Below are positions 10,229 to 21,901 of a stretch of DNA of 64,000 nt, piece after piece (the first letter of the stretch is position 1; each line of letters opens with the position of its first letter). Under the pieces are notes generated by a model that was given only the letters and a program-made list of their open reading frames with translations, was not told where the DNA came from and did not search any database. The position numbers were made by a program, and so were the translations under genes. This stretch comes from Lumbricus rubellus (taxonomy: Eukaryota; Annelida; Clitellata; Crassiclitellata; Lumbricidae). The DNA is taken from contig OX243821.1 of NCBI GenBank assembly GCA_945859605.1, positions 18,411,235 through 18,475,234 on the forward strand. Reading direction: 5' to 3'.

Positions 10229-11534
10229 TCTACACCTTAAAGCAGAGTTTTATGGTTACAAGTTACGCTTTTTAAACCCACCGAAGTCCACCGCTGCGAG
10301 AATCGCTATTGAGAACATCTTTGAACAGCTTTTTTGTTTATCGATAATTTCAACCTTTAGAACGTGACCTAGTTTGTTAGAACGACTGCTGCGATAGGTC
10401 ATAAACAGGTCATGTCAATCAATCTTCTTTCGTGCTAAGATTGATAAGTAAGTACTCAGGTACTCAGTTGCAGACTACATTCTAAGTTAGATACGACCAC
10501 AGTATAGATAATCATACTGTGATACGACGTTTGCAAAATGTACGTTATAAGAAGAAATTATCGGAATGTAGTATAGAATAAGAAACGTTCTTCGCATACA
10601 ATCATGGGCCTCCGGGAAAACTCTAAATTGATTGAAATACGCGAGGGAGTATCCGCTAACCAGAAGCTTCTCGACTCCACTAAATTAATTGAGCCAGTCC
10701 AACTGGAACTGGATTTGGGCCTTCTCTCGGCTACTCTTCTGAAAATCTAACTGAATCAGCGCAGCGCTCGTGAAAAGCTGGTGTCCTGCGCTTGGCTTCG
10801 ACAGTTTGGAATTTGCGATTTTGGTATGAGTCGCATGACGTATATTTTCCTAAGAACCGTGTTCGTGTGTGAAATATTACTGGACAAACCAATTAATAGT
10901 TGCACAAGACTGTGTTTTAAAACTTTTATTAGAATTAGTAATTTTCATCATCGTCGTCGCCGTCATTATTGAGTAAGTAAGTAAGCATTTAATTAATTCT
11001 ATAGCGCTCTGTTTTGAGATCTGTGGTCATGTGTATTTCCGGTTGACACGGTGTACAAGAAGAACCAGAATTAATGTGCCAAACTGAAAAGTTTTTACTG
11101 AATTAGCTGCTATAGCGTTTGCTTAATTCTACGGCATTAAAGATCATGTTTATATTCAGATATAGAGATTTATAGAAATTTTAGCTGGCATGCTGTAGAG
11201 ATTTCTTATAACGTGGCATTCGAGCTGTTGCTAAGTGCAAGACGCTGCCAGGTGTCTCGGTAAATGGATTTGTAATGCCTCAGTGGTTAAACTTAAACTG
11301 TTAACGTACGCGATTTTATGTGGCGCCTTTAAATTTAACACTTTATAATGATCTTATGATTGACAACACTGGAGAGAGAAGATGCACAGAAGATTTAATT
11401 GAGACGCTGATGACAAACAGGGACGTAGTTAGCACGACCAGAAAAACTGTTTTAATTAGAAAAATAGAAAAATGCTTTACGCTATATTTCACTGTCAGTT
11501 CATTGTTCTCTGCAGTTGAATACGCAGCGCGCTG
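10229..11534. promoter_or_regulatory. Shared upstream region of two divergent genes
   Basis: This 1.3-kb interval separates the start codon of the minus-strand isomerase gene (10228) from that of the plus-strand xylosyltransferase gene (11535). Both promoters must lie here or in unseen 5' exons. No TATA box or known element is obvious. It contains a TAGCGCTCTG retroelement-tail remnant near 11001. The short open frames are not convincing genes. Confidence 0.4.
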
Positions 11535-11758
11535 ATGAGAAGAAACATGAAGGCTCTGCTGAAGCTGTCGGCCGTTGCTTCCGGTCTCAGTTTTCTCCTC
11601 TATTTCCTTCTGTCCGTCAATTCCCAGGAACATTGCGTGAAAGGCGGCGGAGACTCGTGTGAGGAACAACGAGACGAACAGCTTTATACACCGCCTCAAG
11701 AACCCAGCCATGCCGATTCAGGAGGCTCTGTGATAAGGTGCGATATGCACGATATAAT

Positions 11759-11798
<40 letters not shown>

Positions 11799-14700
11799 TA
11801 TATATATATATATATTATTTATTATTATATATGCCTCCTTCAACATACCTACTTGGCTCTTTTAGTTGTTAATGTTTTACATACTGTTTTGTTGATCCAG
11901 CATCGGGCTTTCGCTGTTGTAGGTCTCTCAATGTGGAATGAGTATCCTGGTGGGGAAATTCACCTGCATTTCTTTGCTGCATAAAGCCCTATCTCACAAT
12001 ACTATTATTTTTTGATGGCAGTTAACTGTGTAAAAACTACTGATAGATATGATTGGTGTAGTACACCGTAGCTTATTGGCTGAAGCAAGTGGGTCATGGT
12101 TGCCGATTGGCTAGAGTAAGTGGGTCAATGGGTTATGGTTGCCGATTGGTTAGAGTAAGTGGGTCAATGGGTCATGGTTGCCGATTGGTTAGAGTAAGTG
12201 GGTCAATGGGTCATGGTAGCCGATTCGCTGGAGCAAGTAGGTCATGATAGCCAATTGGCTAGAGCGCTTGGATACTGGTGCATAATAAATAAATAAAAAA
12301 TAAAAAATAATAGAGCATGTCTGTATGTGTGGCATGGTGTCAAGTGTAACAACAATAAATAATAATCTGAAGACTTTATAATTTGCCTTACGATGTAATT
12401 GTTGCGACTTTCTTTGTCTTTTAGGCCGACTATCCATCTGTCCGTCGTTGCCTGCGGCGACCGACTTGAAGAGACTTTGGTCATGGTGAAGTCCGCGACT
12501 CTTTTGTCTCGATCACCAATCCACGTTCATATATTCGCTGATGATGACCTTCAACCCCAGTTTCAGCTTGAAGTGAGTTTGTTTGAAAGTAAATAGTCAT
12601 CTTAGTGGCCGTCCATAAAGTCTTCTTCTTTCTGTTCTCTGCCCTTAGGCAGGTTCGAATGTTTGACGTCTCTATTCTTCCCTGTTCTGTGCATTTTTTC
12701 CAGCTTCTGATAACCGTCTTTCATCATCCAGTTCAACAGTCTTTGTCTTGGTCTTCCTCTCGTTTTTTTCCCCTCCAATTTCCCCTCTATGATTGTTCTT
12801 AGCATCGAGTCTCCTCTGAGTGTGTGCCCTATCCATCTTCTTTGTCTTTCTCTAATTGTGTGTATCATCGATCTCTTTTCTCCAACTCTTCTCAATACCT
12901 CCTCATTCGTTACATGATCCCTCCAGCTGATTCTTTCTATCCGTCTCCATAACCACATTTCAAATGCTTCTATTCTCTTGATGTCTTCCATCCTCATAGT
13001 CCATGTCTCCGATCCATATAGCATCACACTCCACACTAAGGTTTTTACCATTCTCTTTTTCAGTTCTTTACTGATTCCACCTCTCAGTATCTCTTTTCTC
13101 TTTTCAAATGCATCTTTTCCTAGTACAATCCTCCGTTGTATTTCTCTGTGACACCTTGCATCCTCCGTAATAGTACTGCCGAGATAAGCGAATTCCGTGA
13201 CTTTTCCCAGTTCTTCTCCATCAATGTATATTTTGACTACCTTCTGCTCTCCTTTGCTTATTCTCATAACCTTTGTTTTCTTTTTGTTGATTTTCATTCC
13301 ATACTCTTTTGATGTTGTGTTCAGTCTGTCCATCATTGTTTGTAACCCTTCCTGACTTCCTGCCATCATTGCTTGATCGTCTGCAAATCTTAATGCCCTG
13401 ATCCACATTCCTCCAACTTTTATCCCTTCCTCCAGTTCCTCCAATGCCTCTTTGATTATCTCCTCTATATAAATGTTAAACAGCAATGGTGACAGTGGGC
13501 ATCCCTGTCTCACCCCCTTCCTACCTTCCCCTGTTCTGAGTATTCTCCATCTATTCTTATCTGTACTTTTTGTCCATAAAGTACGTCACGCTATTTTTGA
13601 CCCCCCTGTCACAAACTGTTACAAATCTCGGACCCCCCCCCCTAAAGTACGTCACACTTTCAAAAAATGTTAAACATTAACACCGAAAGGCTATACACTA
13701 TTAGGGCATAAAACAAGGCTTCACAGCAGCATTACTAGCGCTCCTAGCGAGAGGAATCGTGAACAACACATTCAGGTATACGCATTTCATGCTATTTTGA
13801 CATAAAACTAATTCAAATGTTTCACAAAATGTGTGAAAATTATTTTTAAAGCTATTAAATTCTACCGAAAAAAGTGTGACGTCACACATGGCCTGTCACA
13901 AACTGTCACACTTTCTCAACCCTCCCCCTGGAGCGTGACGTATTTTATGGACGGCCCCTTATATGTTAGGCGTGTGTTTTGACTCCCATCTTGCGTGACG
14001 TTCGAATATTCGCGTGCGCCTTCTCTTAAATAACGTTTTCATTGATCTTCTCATGTATCTTCTCTGGGATATTTTCATAGACCTTCTTGTGAATCTTCTC
14101 ATAGACATTCTCAGGGATCTTCTTGTGAATATTCTCGTCAATCTTCTCGTGAATATTCTCGTGAATCTTTTCATATATCTTCTCATGTATCTTCTCAGGG
14201 ATCTTCTCGTGAATATTCTCGTGAATCTTTTCATAGATCTTCTCATGTATCTTCTCATGTATCTTCTCATGTATCTTCTCATAGATCTTCTCATAGATCT
14301 TCTCATAGATCTTCTTACGGGTCTTCTCATTTATCTTCTCTCATGAATCTTCTCGTGTTCCTTGACTTGTTCTTTCCAAGAGTGTACATAGCAACTTCGC
14401 TACATGGTTTTGCAGTAGACAACCCAGCAAGTTGACCTCTAAATTTTCAAATAAAATTAGTGCATTAACTCTTTCCCGCCGGATCGGGTCGCGGGTGACC
14501 CGATAAACCCAATAGGTATCGGAACAATTCAGGCGGGAATGAGTTAAAATTGAATGAAATTTAAATTTCTGTGTGTTTTTCGCAGCTCGATACTTGGCCA
14601 GATTTCATTCGAGATCAGCTCACCTATTCCCTCTATCCGATCCAGTTTCCCGCAGGCCAGAACAGCGCAGAATGGAGGAAGTTGTTCAAGCCATGCGCAT

Positions 14701-15895
14701 CTCAGCGTCTTTTTCTACCGGTAATTTGCTGTGTTTGCGGTTTCAAATGCTTTTCAAGACAGCAGGAGGAGTTTTTTTAAGGTTTTAAAATGAATGTCTA
14801 TGGCTTTGTGTGTAAAAGTTTTGCAATTTACTGGTTGTAAATTATAGCTGTATAGTTTGTTCAGTGTAGTGGTTCTAAATTATAACTTTGTTTGCAAGTA
14901 TGGTTTACTGGTTGTAAAATATAAATATATTTGTACAGTGTTGTGGTTGTAAAATGCAATTGAGTTTGTACACTTTACTGGTTGTGAAATATAATTTAGT
15001 TTTTGTGAAATTTAATTAGCTATCAGGTCAATTTCAATAAGGGAGATAATAGTAATTTTAATGTAACTGTTATTAACTATTTAACTGTTTTTACCACATC
15101 ATTTTACTATTTTGTAATATTAATAAATATTGACATCCTATAATAATAATAATGGAGATAGCAAGATAGCAATAAGCATTTGTGACTTGTATGTATATGT
15201 ATGTAATATATATATATATACACACTGTGTCCGGAAAAATTCCAAGGCTCTAATATATGAATGAAAAAACTATAGTAGATAATAATCAATTAGAAAATTT
15301 TAAAACCTATTTGATCCGTACATAATTACCAACAAAATTCTTTGTAATTTATTAGTAATGCAAGAGAAAGTATTTAAGCATACAAGACAAAGGTCAGAAA
15401 CATCGAAGAACTCCGCAAGCGAATTGTTAATGCTTGGGATGAACTTGATCAACTGGTCGTCGATGCTGCTGTTAGTCAGTGGCGTGTACGTCTCGAAGCA
15501 TGCGTGGAAGCCAATGGCGGACATTTCGAACGTAAATTATAGTTCCATAATATTTCAGGATTAAACTGTTTCTGGAATTTTAAAAATCTATTAATGTTTA
15601 CTAATTATTTTTATATTTACCGTAAAGCCTTGGATTTTTTCCGGACACAGTGTATATATATATATATATATATCTTGAGCTCTGGACATATTTGCATCTT
15701 AGGACATTCTGAAGCATCTCGATTCGCTGATCTACGTGGACACGGACATCCTGTTCATGCGACCCCTCGATGACCTCTGGGAATTTCTGTCCAAGTTCAA
15801 TTCGACTCAGATTGCAGCGATGGCTCCGGAACACGAGGAACCGACTGCAAGCTGGTACAGCCGATTCGCACGCCATCCGTACGTTCCACCCTACG
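11535..15895 (+). CDS. Glucoside xylosyltransferase (GT8), N-terminal exons only
   Basis: This is a Golgi/ER type II enzyme of the GXYLT family, which in animals adds xylose from UDP-xylose to O-linked glucose on EGF repeats such as those of Notch. Exons are 11535-11737 (ATG, cytosolic tail, signal anchor [11 protein letters not shown], stem), 12425-12572 ([20 protein letters not shown]), 14586-14720 ([10 protein letters not shown] and [14 protein letters not shown]) and 15703-15895 ([19 protein letters not shown] with the metal-binding DTD, then [10 protein letters not shown] and [14 protein letters not shown]). Phases agree (AG|G, 0, 0, then 1). The following exon, expected to begin near VNSGVMLMN, and the rest of the catalytic domain are not found before the F-box gene at 17261. 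The only missing data are the 200 N at 16001. The gene is therefore 3'-truncated here or misassembled. Confidence 0.85.
12605..13961. mobile_element. GGCCGTCCATAAAGT TIR element, copy 1, split by a LINE
   Basis: The left end GGCCGTCCATAAAGT and right end GCGTGACGTATTTTATGGAC / GGCCCCT form inverted repeats. A second copy without the LINE is at 19014-19496. Inner ends carry C runs next to CACAAACTGT. It lies in GXYLT intron 2. TSD and superfamily are not resolved. Confidence 0.75.
12622..13571 (-). mobile_element. 5'-truncated LINE with reverse transcriptase C-terminal part
   Basis: The minus-strand frame (first Met at 13513, stop at 12602) is open for 303 codons. It begins [18 protein letters not shown] and carries the RT catalytic FADD ([12 protein letters not shown]), the thumb motif FAYLGSTIT and an [14 protein letters not shown] / [12 protein letters not shown]-terminus of non-LTR retrotransposon ORF2. 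The insert is flanked by an 11-bp duplication, GTCCATAAAGT, at 12611-12621 and 13572-13582, splitting the TIR of the host element. 5' truncation and a variable-length TSD are typical of target-primed reverse transcription. The clade is not assigned. No frameshift is seen in the remaining part, so the insertion looks fairly young. Confidence 0.9.
14036..14356 (+). repeat. 12-bp minisatellite (CTTCTCATAGAT)
   Basis: About 26 degenerate units of CTTCTCATAGAT / CTTCTCGTGAAT. The 12-bp period keeps all frames open, so both strands show artificial repeat proteins. It lies in GXYLT intron 2. Confidence 0.9.
14465..14547. mobile_element. 83-bp MITE with TTAA target duplication
   Basis: TTAACTCTTTCCCGCC at the left and GGCGGGAATGAGTTAA at the right, with TTAA at both ends. 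It is comparable in size and type to the element at 4006 but different in sequence. Piggybac-like non-autonomous origin is inferred. Confidence 0.7.
15223..15652 (+). mobile_element. IS630/mariner-type element, internal deletion derivative
   Basis: Inverted ends CACTGTGTCCGGAAAAA and TTTTTTCCGGACACAGTG lie within TA repeats, consistent with a TA target. Inside, 15377-15542 is a stop-bounded frame (no ATG) with [16 protein letters not shown] and [18 protein letters not shown]. This is the C-terminal signature of an IS630-like transposase, ending at a normal stop (15540-15542). The catalytic DDE part is deleted. It sits in GXYLT intron 3, 50 bp before exon 4. Confidence 0.85.
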
Positions 15896-16000
15896 GTCGG
15901 TTGCTCCTGTGTCGCGCTTTTCCTTTAGTCCTTCCCGTTGTTTCCGTTGCTAAGGTCGTTTTTTTACATGGGTGGGTAGAAGCACACTGTAGAACCGTCA

Positions 16001-16200
16001 NNNNNNNNNNNNNNNNNNNNNNNNNNNNNNNNNNNNNNNNNNNNNNNNNNNNNNNNNNNNNNNNNNNNNNNNNNNNNNNNNNNNNNNNNNNNNNNNNNNN
16101 NNNNNNNNNNNNNNNNNNNNNNNNNNNNNNNNNNNNNNNNNNNNNNNNNNNNNNNNNNNNNNNNNNNNNNNNNNNNNNNNNNNNNNNNNNNNNNNNNNNN
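16001..16200. other. Assembly gap
   Basis: 200 consecutive N. Exactly 200 suggests a scaffold placeholder of unknown true length, so missing GXYLT exons could lie here. Confidence 0.98.
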
Positions 16201-17260
16201 AGTTTGCAAAGAACGAAGGCTCTGATTGGTCAAAAGTAGGTCATGTCAACCAACATCTGTCGCGGTCTTTGATTCGTTTAAGTGCTCCGATTGGGCGTTC
16301 GAAACTTCTGAAGCGCCACTCAAAGCCAAACGCGGGGCACCAGCTTATGCACGAGCGCTGCCTTGAGTCAGAAAAGTTTTGCAGAGTATCTAGTCCAAAG
16401 GAGGTGCCTCGAGGTCCGAAATGTTTTCCACAGAAATTTTTTTTTTGCAGCAGCTTTTTTTTACACTGTTCTACGTGTTTAACATTTTATCCAGTTGTAG
16501 CGCTATATAAAATCAATATTTACTTGTTCAAGTTGTTTTGAATTTAAAACAATGTAATGGTTATTAATTAATTCATGGATGATTAATTATCCAGAAATAA
16601 ATTAATTCAGGGTATTTGGTATCATTTCTAAATAGAAGTCGCATTGATGAAATTAATTTTTGCTAAAATTGAAGTGGGATTTATGAAAACGATCTCGCTG
16701 AAATCGAAGCTGGAGTGACGAACAATATGTTTAAATTAAATAAAAGTGATATTGATGAAAAATATTTGCTGAAGAAATAGAAGCGGGATTTATCAAACTA
16801 ATTCTTGCTAAACGGAAGCTGGATCGATGAAAAGGATTGTAGCCAAACGAGAAGTTGGATTGAATAAAAATAACAATGCTGCAGCAAGCGAATAAGTTAT
16901 CATATGTACTAAAATACACGTTTCTCTTTCAGATTGCTTACTGTTTATCCTGCTTTATTAAGCTGGCTCAATTCGGCATTAAAGATAATAATATTTATTT
17001 GGCAAAGTAAATAATGATTTAACGTAGCGTAACCTGGAAGTTTTTGATATTAGGCTACTCTTTTAATTTGCGATTTCCTTTTTCAACCACCTGATTGATT
17101 TCCCATGATTAAATGGGTCATATAGGCGTACTCGTAGTATGAACAACACCAACAAAATCGATCAGTACACATCCATTTAAGCGGCATATTGTTATATCAT
17201 ATTATTCACTGATTGCGGCTGTTAAGAAGAAATCTAGGTATTTTTTATTTGTTCATGTAG
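16201..17260 (+). repeat. Retroelement tail and core-motif tandem region
   Basis: 16483-16625 is the plus-strand copy of the tail at 3415-3715 (GTAGCGCTATATAAAATCAA). 16630-16890 holds about seven degenerate 33-36-bp units around GAAGCTGGATTGATGAAAA. 17155-17215 resembles 60735-60785 (CACATCCATTT / CATATTG blocks), which is upstream of the paralogous F-box gene and could be promoter or an unseen 5' exon. Confidence 0.6.
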
Positions 17261-20200
17261 TGGCAGTATTCCAACCAGATGACAATGCTTTGTGTACAAA
17301 GCGCGCTTCATTGAGTTACACAACGGTAAGCTTACTGCATTGAATTTGTGAGTTGTAAATATGTCTTTAAGGTATCTGAAAAACTTCTACTCATTATCCA
17401 TGCTTCTTTTTTGGTAAGGTTGCAGCATTGCAATGAAAACTTTAAATTTGACGCCAAGACAGAATTTTGCTTAATTTGCCTCACATTTACTGGTTTTCAA
17501 CATAGGGACAGGGTACAGTTATAATCTAGAGACGTCTTAGACATAGCATTAAAGTTGAGTCAGGACTTCATTGTTTTTCTTAACCATTGCGTTTGTCGTG
17601 GGAGTCTAACATCGTAGCTTCAAGCATGCTAATCCATATCTGTACAGCGACTCAGTCATTGACTGTTAATGTAAACTTGAATCAGCACAAAAGTGGATCA
17701 CTTGAATGAAATCTGTCAATGTTCCTATGAAAATGAATAAAATCGTCACTGCTGAAAGGCTGAAAGTAAACAAAGGAAATATATGCTGTTTATTAATACA
17801 ATAAAAGGCAAAATCGCCAAGAAGATAGTTGAGCATTTACTCACTAATAATGTTCTTTAATCAAGATGGGTATATTTAGCAGTGAATTGGTAAGTAGCTG
17901 AGACTGAGAGGTAGTCTTTAAGTCCTGTCTGTTGATTCCAGTTTGTACTCATATTATTTCTAGGCAGACTCTCAAGAATGTGACATGGAATCGTGAACAT
18001 TATTTATATGGATAGCTGCTGCCATTAGGTTCCTCGTTGGCTTAATTTGACATTTCCACTTGTTTGTTTTATGCTGAGTATTTTTGGCGTTCTACTAGCT
18101 GCAAGATTTACCGATCGAGTTACTTCAATGTATCCTCGTTAAAGTTGTGACAATGGAAGTGAAAGATATGAAGCTGGCTAAAAGTGTGTGGAAAGAAAAA
18201 TCCGGTCTAGTGATTAGCAAACTTCGATCTGTCTGTTCGCGTTGGAGCAGCAGTCTTGCGACCAACTTCTTCCAAAACGAAGTTCACAGAGCTCTAGACC
18301 GCATGAGTAAGTCCTCATGGAATGAGCTTTTTGTCGTGCTTGCAAATAATTCAACTATGATTATAAATATCTGACTAATGTTTTACTTTGTCCTCACTCG
18401 GCTTCCTCCCACCGTCCACTTCGTTCCTCCAAAAGATTTGACCTCTTGGTTCCTCGGTCTAGAACTGCTATGGCTCAGTCTCGATCATTTGTCTCAATTG
18501 GTCCTTCTCTTTGGAATGCCCTTTCGCCTTCTGTTCGCTCTACACTTCTTTCTGTTAGTCTCTCCTCTGCTTTGTCTCTCCTCAAAACTTGTTTCTTCTC
18601 GCAGGGCCTTGCGCACTGGGAGCGCCTCTGAACGGTTCACCCTACTAGAGGCGCTTTATAAATGTTTAAATACAATACAATAATATTAGAATCACAGTCA
18701 ATGCCATAAGACAGTCGTCCCTGATATTAAGTGTCAAGCAAAATTTTTATTTATATATATTTCATTCCTTTATCCATCATTCACATACAATATTATGCAA
18801 TTCTATTTTATTCTGTTTCATTCTGCATTTAAGGCGTCTCTTTCAGTACAACTTAATCGGAAAAGCATTCAGTAAACCAACAAAGCACGGGCAGAAACTG
18901 TAGTGCTTCACGATATGCCTTCATCACTGATTGCAACCTAATTTATGCATCAACGTTCGAATCTAGGCTTCATAAACTAGTTTTCCTGCAGTAGAGGGCT
19001 AGTCTGTTCTTGTAAGGGGCCGTCCATAAAGTATGTCACGGTATTTTTGACCATTTTTGACCCCCCCCCTGTCAGAAACTGTCACAAATCTCGGAAACCC
19101 CCCCCCCCCTAAAGTACGTCACACTTTCGAAAGTAAAAAAAAAATTAACACCGCAATTCTATACATAGGGCCTAAAACAAGGCTTCGCAACAGCATTACT
19201 AGAGCTCTTAGCGAGAGGAATCGTGAACAACACATTCAGGGATACGCATTTCATGCTATTTTGACATAAAACTAATTGAAATGTTTAAAAAAATTGAGAA
19301 TTATTTTTAAAGCTATTAAATTCTACTAAAAGAATATAAAAAAGAATTAGAAAGAAAAATTTAAAAATAAATAAATGTGTTACGTCACACATGGCCTGAC
19401 CCCCTCAGTAAACCAACACTGTCCTGTCACAAACTGTCACACTTTCTTACACCCCTCCCCCCCCCTGGAGCGTGACATACTTTATGGACGGCTCCTAAAT
19501 GCAGGTTTTCGTAAATTGGAACACACTGGTCCATCATTAAGCATGCTGGCATTTTTAGGAATTGATCACATAGAAGATTTATAAGCATAATATGTTTTCC
19601 CCTATTCTGATAAGCTGCTGTTGGTCCTGATACATGGTACACATTCAAATAATTGCATTTGTCATTTCATCGACAAGTGCAACATACAATCAAAGTAATT
19701 ATTATTATTTTAAGCACAAGAGACGTTTCGTGTGGAAATTTTGCATCAGTCTGAGATCCAGCTACACCCCATGAGACTGACTACACTGGGGGATGAGCTG
19801 TTCATTGCTTCCGACGATAAATGTCTCATTGTTTACGATCGCAACGACATGGCAGAGGTGAAGTATGTCATCCCGCTGCCAAAAATGCTCTTTGTCGACA
19901 TAGCAGCTTGCATCGTTTCCAACTGTGTGTACGTACTAGGGTTCCTTCAAGACACGGATTGGCTGACAGTCTTACGCATTACATGGGATGACGGACATCA
20001 GTTTAGCATTGTACCATTGATTCGTGATCTAAGACTGGTGTCTTCGTTTTTATGCGTATCCGCTTCTGGCAAACTAATGCTCGCCTCACTGCAGAAAGGA
20101 GATGACCCTTGCGCTGTTAAGATTTATAATGCGGATGGTTCCTTACAGCATAGAATAGTGTTGTCGTGGGACATTTTCTTGTTCACATGGCGCGGATATG

Positions 20201-20589
20201 TCCTTATGAAATCAAATGGGAACCTTGTTTTGGTTTCATCACACGGCGAGCGTAAAGCACAGTTAACGGAGATAGATATGAGTGGAAGCATCCTACGCCA
20301 ATATCAGTCAACGCCTGATAACGAAAGTGCTGTGAGTTTTGCTGATGCTGAGGGCAGAATTGTGATAAGTGAATGGTCCAACAAACAAGAGCTGTTGGAT
20401 CCGGAGTTGAATCTCTTGATGATCACTGATGCACAAATGAACAATGAAAGCCAACCAGGCCATCATCATATACTTCACTACAACAGCGAAAAGAATGAGA
20501 TAGTGGGTGTTTATAGTAAATATTATAGTAACAATTCACTAGTCATATTCAGTTTCAAAGAAAAAAATGACGGCCTTAACAAAGGCTAG
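17261..20589 (+). CDS. F-box plus beta-propeller protein, gene 1
   Basis: Exons deduced by splice sites and by comparison with the paralogue at 60824: 17261-17325, 18099-18306 and 19715-20589. The phases join without a shift. The first visible exon starts in phase 2 after TTCATGTAG, so an upstream exon with the ATG is still unidentified. The second exon opens LQDLPIELLQCILVKV and contains KLRSVCSRWSSSL, the F-box pattern (LPxELLxxIL ... VCxxW), which would bind Skp1 in an SCF ubiquitin ligase. The last exon (about 290 residues) has repeating strand motifs such as VKIYNADGSLQHRIV, KSNGNLVLVSSHGERK and LTEIDMSGSILRQYQ, read as NHL/propeller-like blades. A LINE fragment and a TIR element occupy intron 3. 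The exact family name is not recognised. Confidence 0.75.
18378..18690 (+). mobile_element. LINE ORF2 C-terminus and 3' tail
   Basis: One frame reads RTAMAQSRSFVSIGPSLWNA and ends HWERL-stop, the typical last residues of CR1/L2-like LINE ORF2 proteins. The 3' end GGGAGCGCCTCTGAAC ... TAGAGGCGCTTTATAAATG forms a stem and ends in ACAATACAATA. No full LINE is present. It lies in intron 3 of F-box gene 1. Confidence 0.75.
19014..19496. mobile_element. GGCCGTCCATAAAGT TIR element, copy 2
   Basis: AGGGGCCGTCCATAAAGTA and the inverted right end TACTTTATGGACGGCTCCT enclose C-run rich inner arms and a middle that matches 13580-13950. It is 483 bp, intact at both ends and non-coding. Confidence 0.8.
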
Positions 20590-20960
20590 CTATGGAAACC
20601 ATTGTCCACATATCATGAAATAATTGTAGTTTCCTGCTATGTATATACACCTGTACAGAGAGAACTGTATTACAAAATATGTTCTGTTTGCGATAGTTAT
20701 AGGTTACGTTGAGAATTTGTTTTGCATAGCCTACTTCAGGAAAATAAGGTGAATGCTTTTATTGCTGTTGCTTCGTGGATTCTAAGAAATTCTGTTTTTA
20801 CTGTTTACGAAGTTTGTGAGCATGGTGTTTCAGTGTTGAAGAACGGTGTTGAAAATTGTATTCTGTTGGAGATGTTCGTAATTTGATTGTGAACTTTGGA
20901 TTAATAAAGTGAATGACTTCCTGCACTCTAATTTGAAAATGATTGTGACAAATGAGTGAA
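20590..20960 (+). promoter_or_regulatory. 3' UTR of F-box gene 1 with polyadenylation signal
   Basis: AATAAA at 20903-20908, about 315 bases after the stop, is a likely polyadenylation signal. The first 120 bases resemble the sequence after the stop of the paralogue (AGCTATGGAAAC, CATAT, GTTTCCTGCTA), showing that the 3' UTRs are also homologous. Confidence 0.6.
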
Positions 20961-20981
20961 AAGTGCAGGTGTTGCACCAGT

Positions 20982-20984
20982 TAA

Positions 20985-21045
<61 letters not shown>

Positions 21046-21046
21046 T

Positions 21047-21144
<98 letters not shown>

Positions 21145-21190
21145 GAGAGACGCAGAGAGAGACGCACAGACAGACAGACAGACAGACAGA
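20982..21190 (+). repeat. (TG)n-(GA)n-(CAGA)n compound microsatellite
   Basis: About 60 bases of TG, then about 90 bases of GA with GACGCAGA interruptions, then CAGA units. The arrays yield long spurious frames on both strands. Confidence 0.97.
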
Positions 21191-21194
21191 GACA

Positions 21195-21900
21195 ATAACG
21201 TCTAACGACAGACAGACAGAGACAATAACGTCTAACGACAATTGGTGTCCAGACAATTATTATTGTCTGGAGACCAGTTAGACGAGTTGTCTGTAGACCA
21301 GTAACTGTTGTCGAAACCCTTGATTAAATAATTTCGGACGATAAAGTGAACAGTTACCTGCCGCGGCTAGTAATTGTTAAACAATAATTATTATCTTTAA
21401 ATCACTAAAAATAATGTTGGTACTTAATTGTGGGTTTTACGACCCTCAAGAACTAACGTTGCAGCGTGTTATCTTTAATAAATCCAACTTCTAGTTTGCC
21501 GAGAATCCTTTTAATCGATCCAGCTTCTGTTTATGCATGAAATTGTTCCATTAATCCCGCTTCTATTTCGTCAGGAAATATTTTTCATCAATATAACTTC
21601 TATGTCATTGAAAATTATTGTTCATCAATCCAGCTTTAATTTCAGATGAGTGACTGCACTAACCCTAAAACTAACCCTAACCGACCCTCACGACGCCTAA
21701 CCTGAGCCCTAACCGATCCTCACGCGATAAATCCCGCTTCTATTTCGTTAGCAAATATTTTTCATCGAATTTATAAACAGACAAGAACGTTGGGGGTCGT
21801 AAAACCCATAAGTACCATAATGTTTTCCGACCCTAGACCAACACATATAAGAAGAGTCAGTGATTAATCCACTGGCTGTAGGCCCAACTTGTGACCGACT
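21195..21900. repeat. Foldback remnants, core motif and telomere-like block
   Basis: 21195-21320 has CGTCTAACGACAA and inverted TAGACGAGTTGTCTG pieces of foldback family B. 21480-21650 has antisense core units (ATCCAGCTTCTATTTCG type). 21655-21730 has CCCTAACCGACCCTCACG repeats of the telomere-like dispersed block. Confidence 0.65.
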
Positions 21901-21901
21901 A

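Noticed and set aside
10781..10972. 63-codon frame between the divergent genes
   Set aside because: No domain, weak start context, and AT-rich intergenic surroundings.
13959..14346. Frames rich in [11 protein letters not shown] or [10 protein letters not shown]
   Set aside because: Product of the 12-bp minisatellite in GXYLT intron 2.
20830..21281. Frames of ERERER, SLSLSL and CVCVCV
   Set aside because: TG and GA microsatellite translation.
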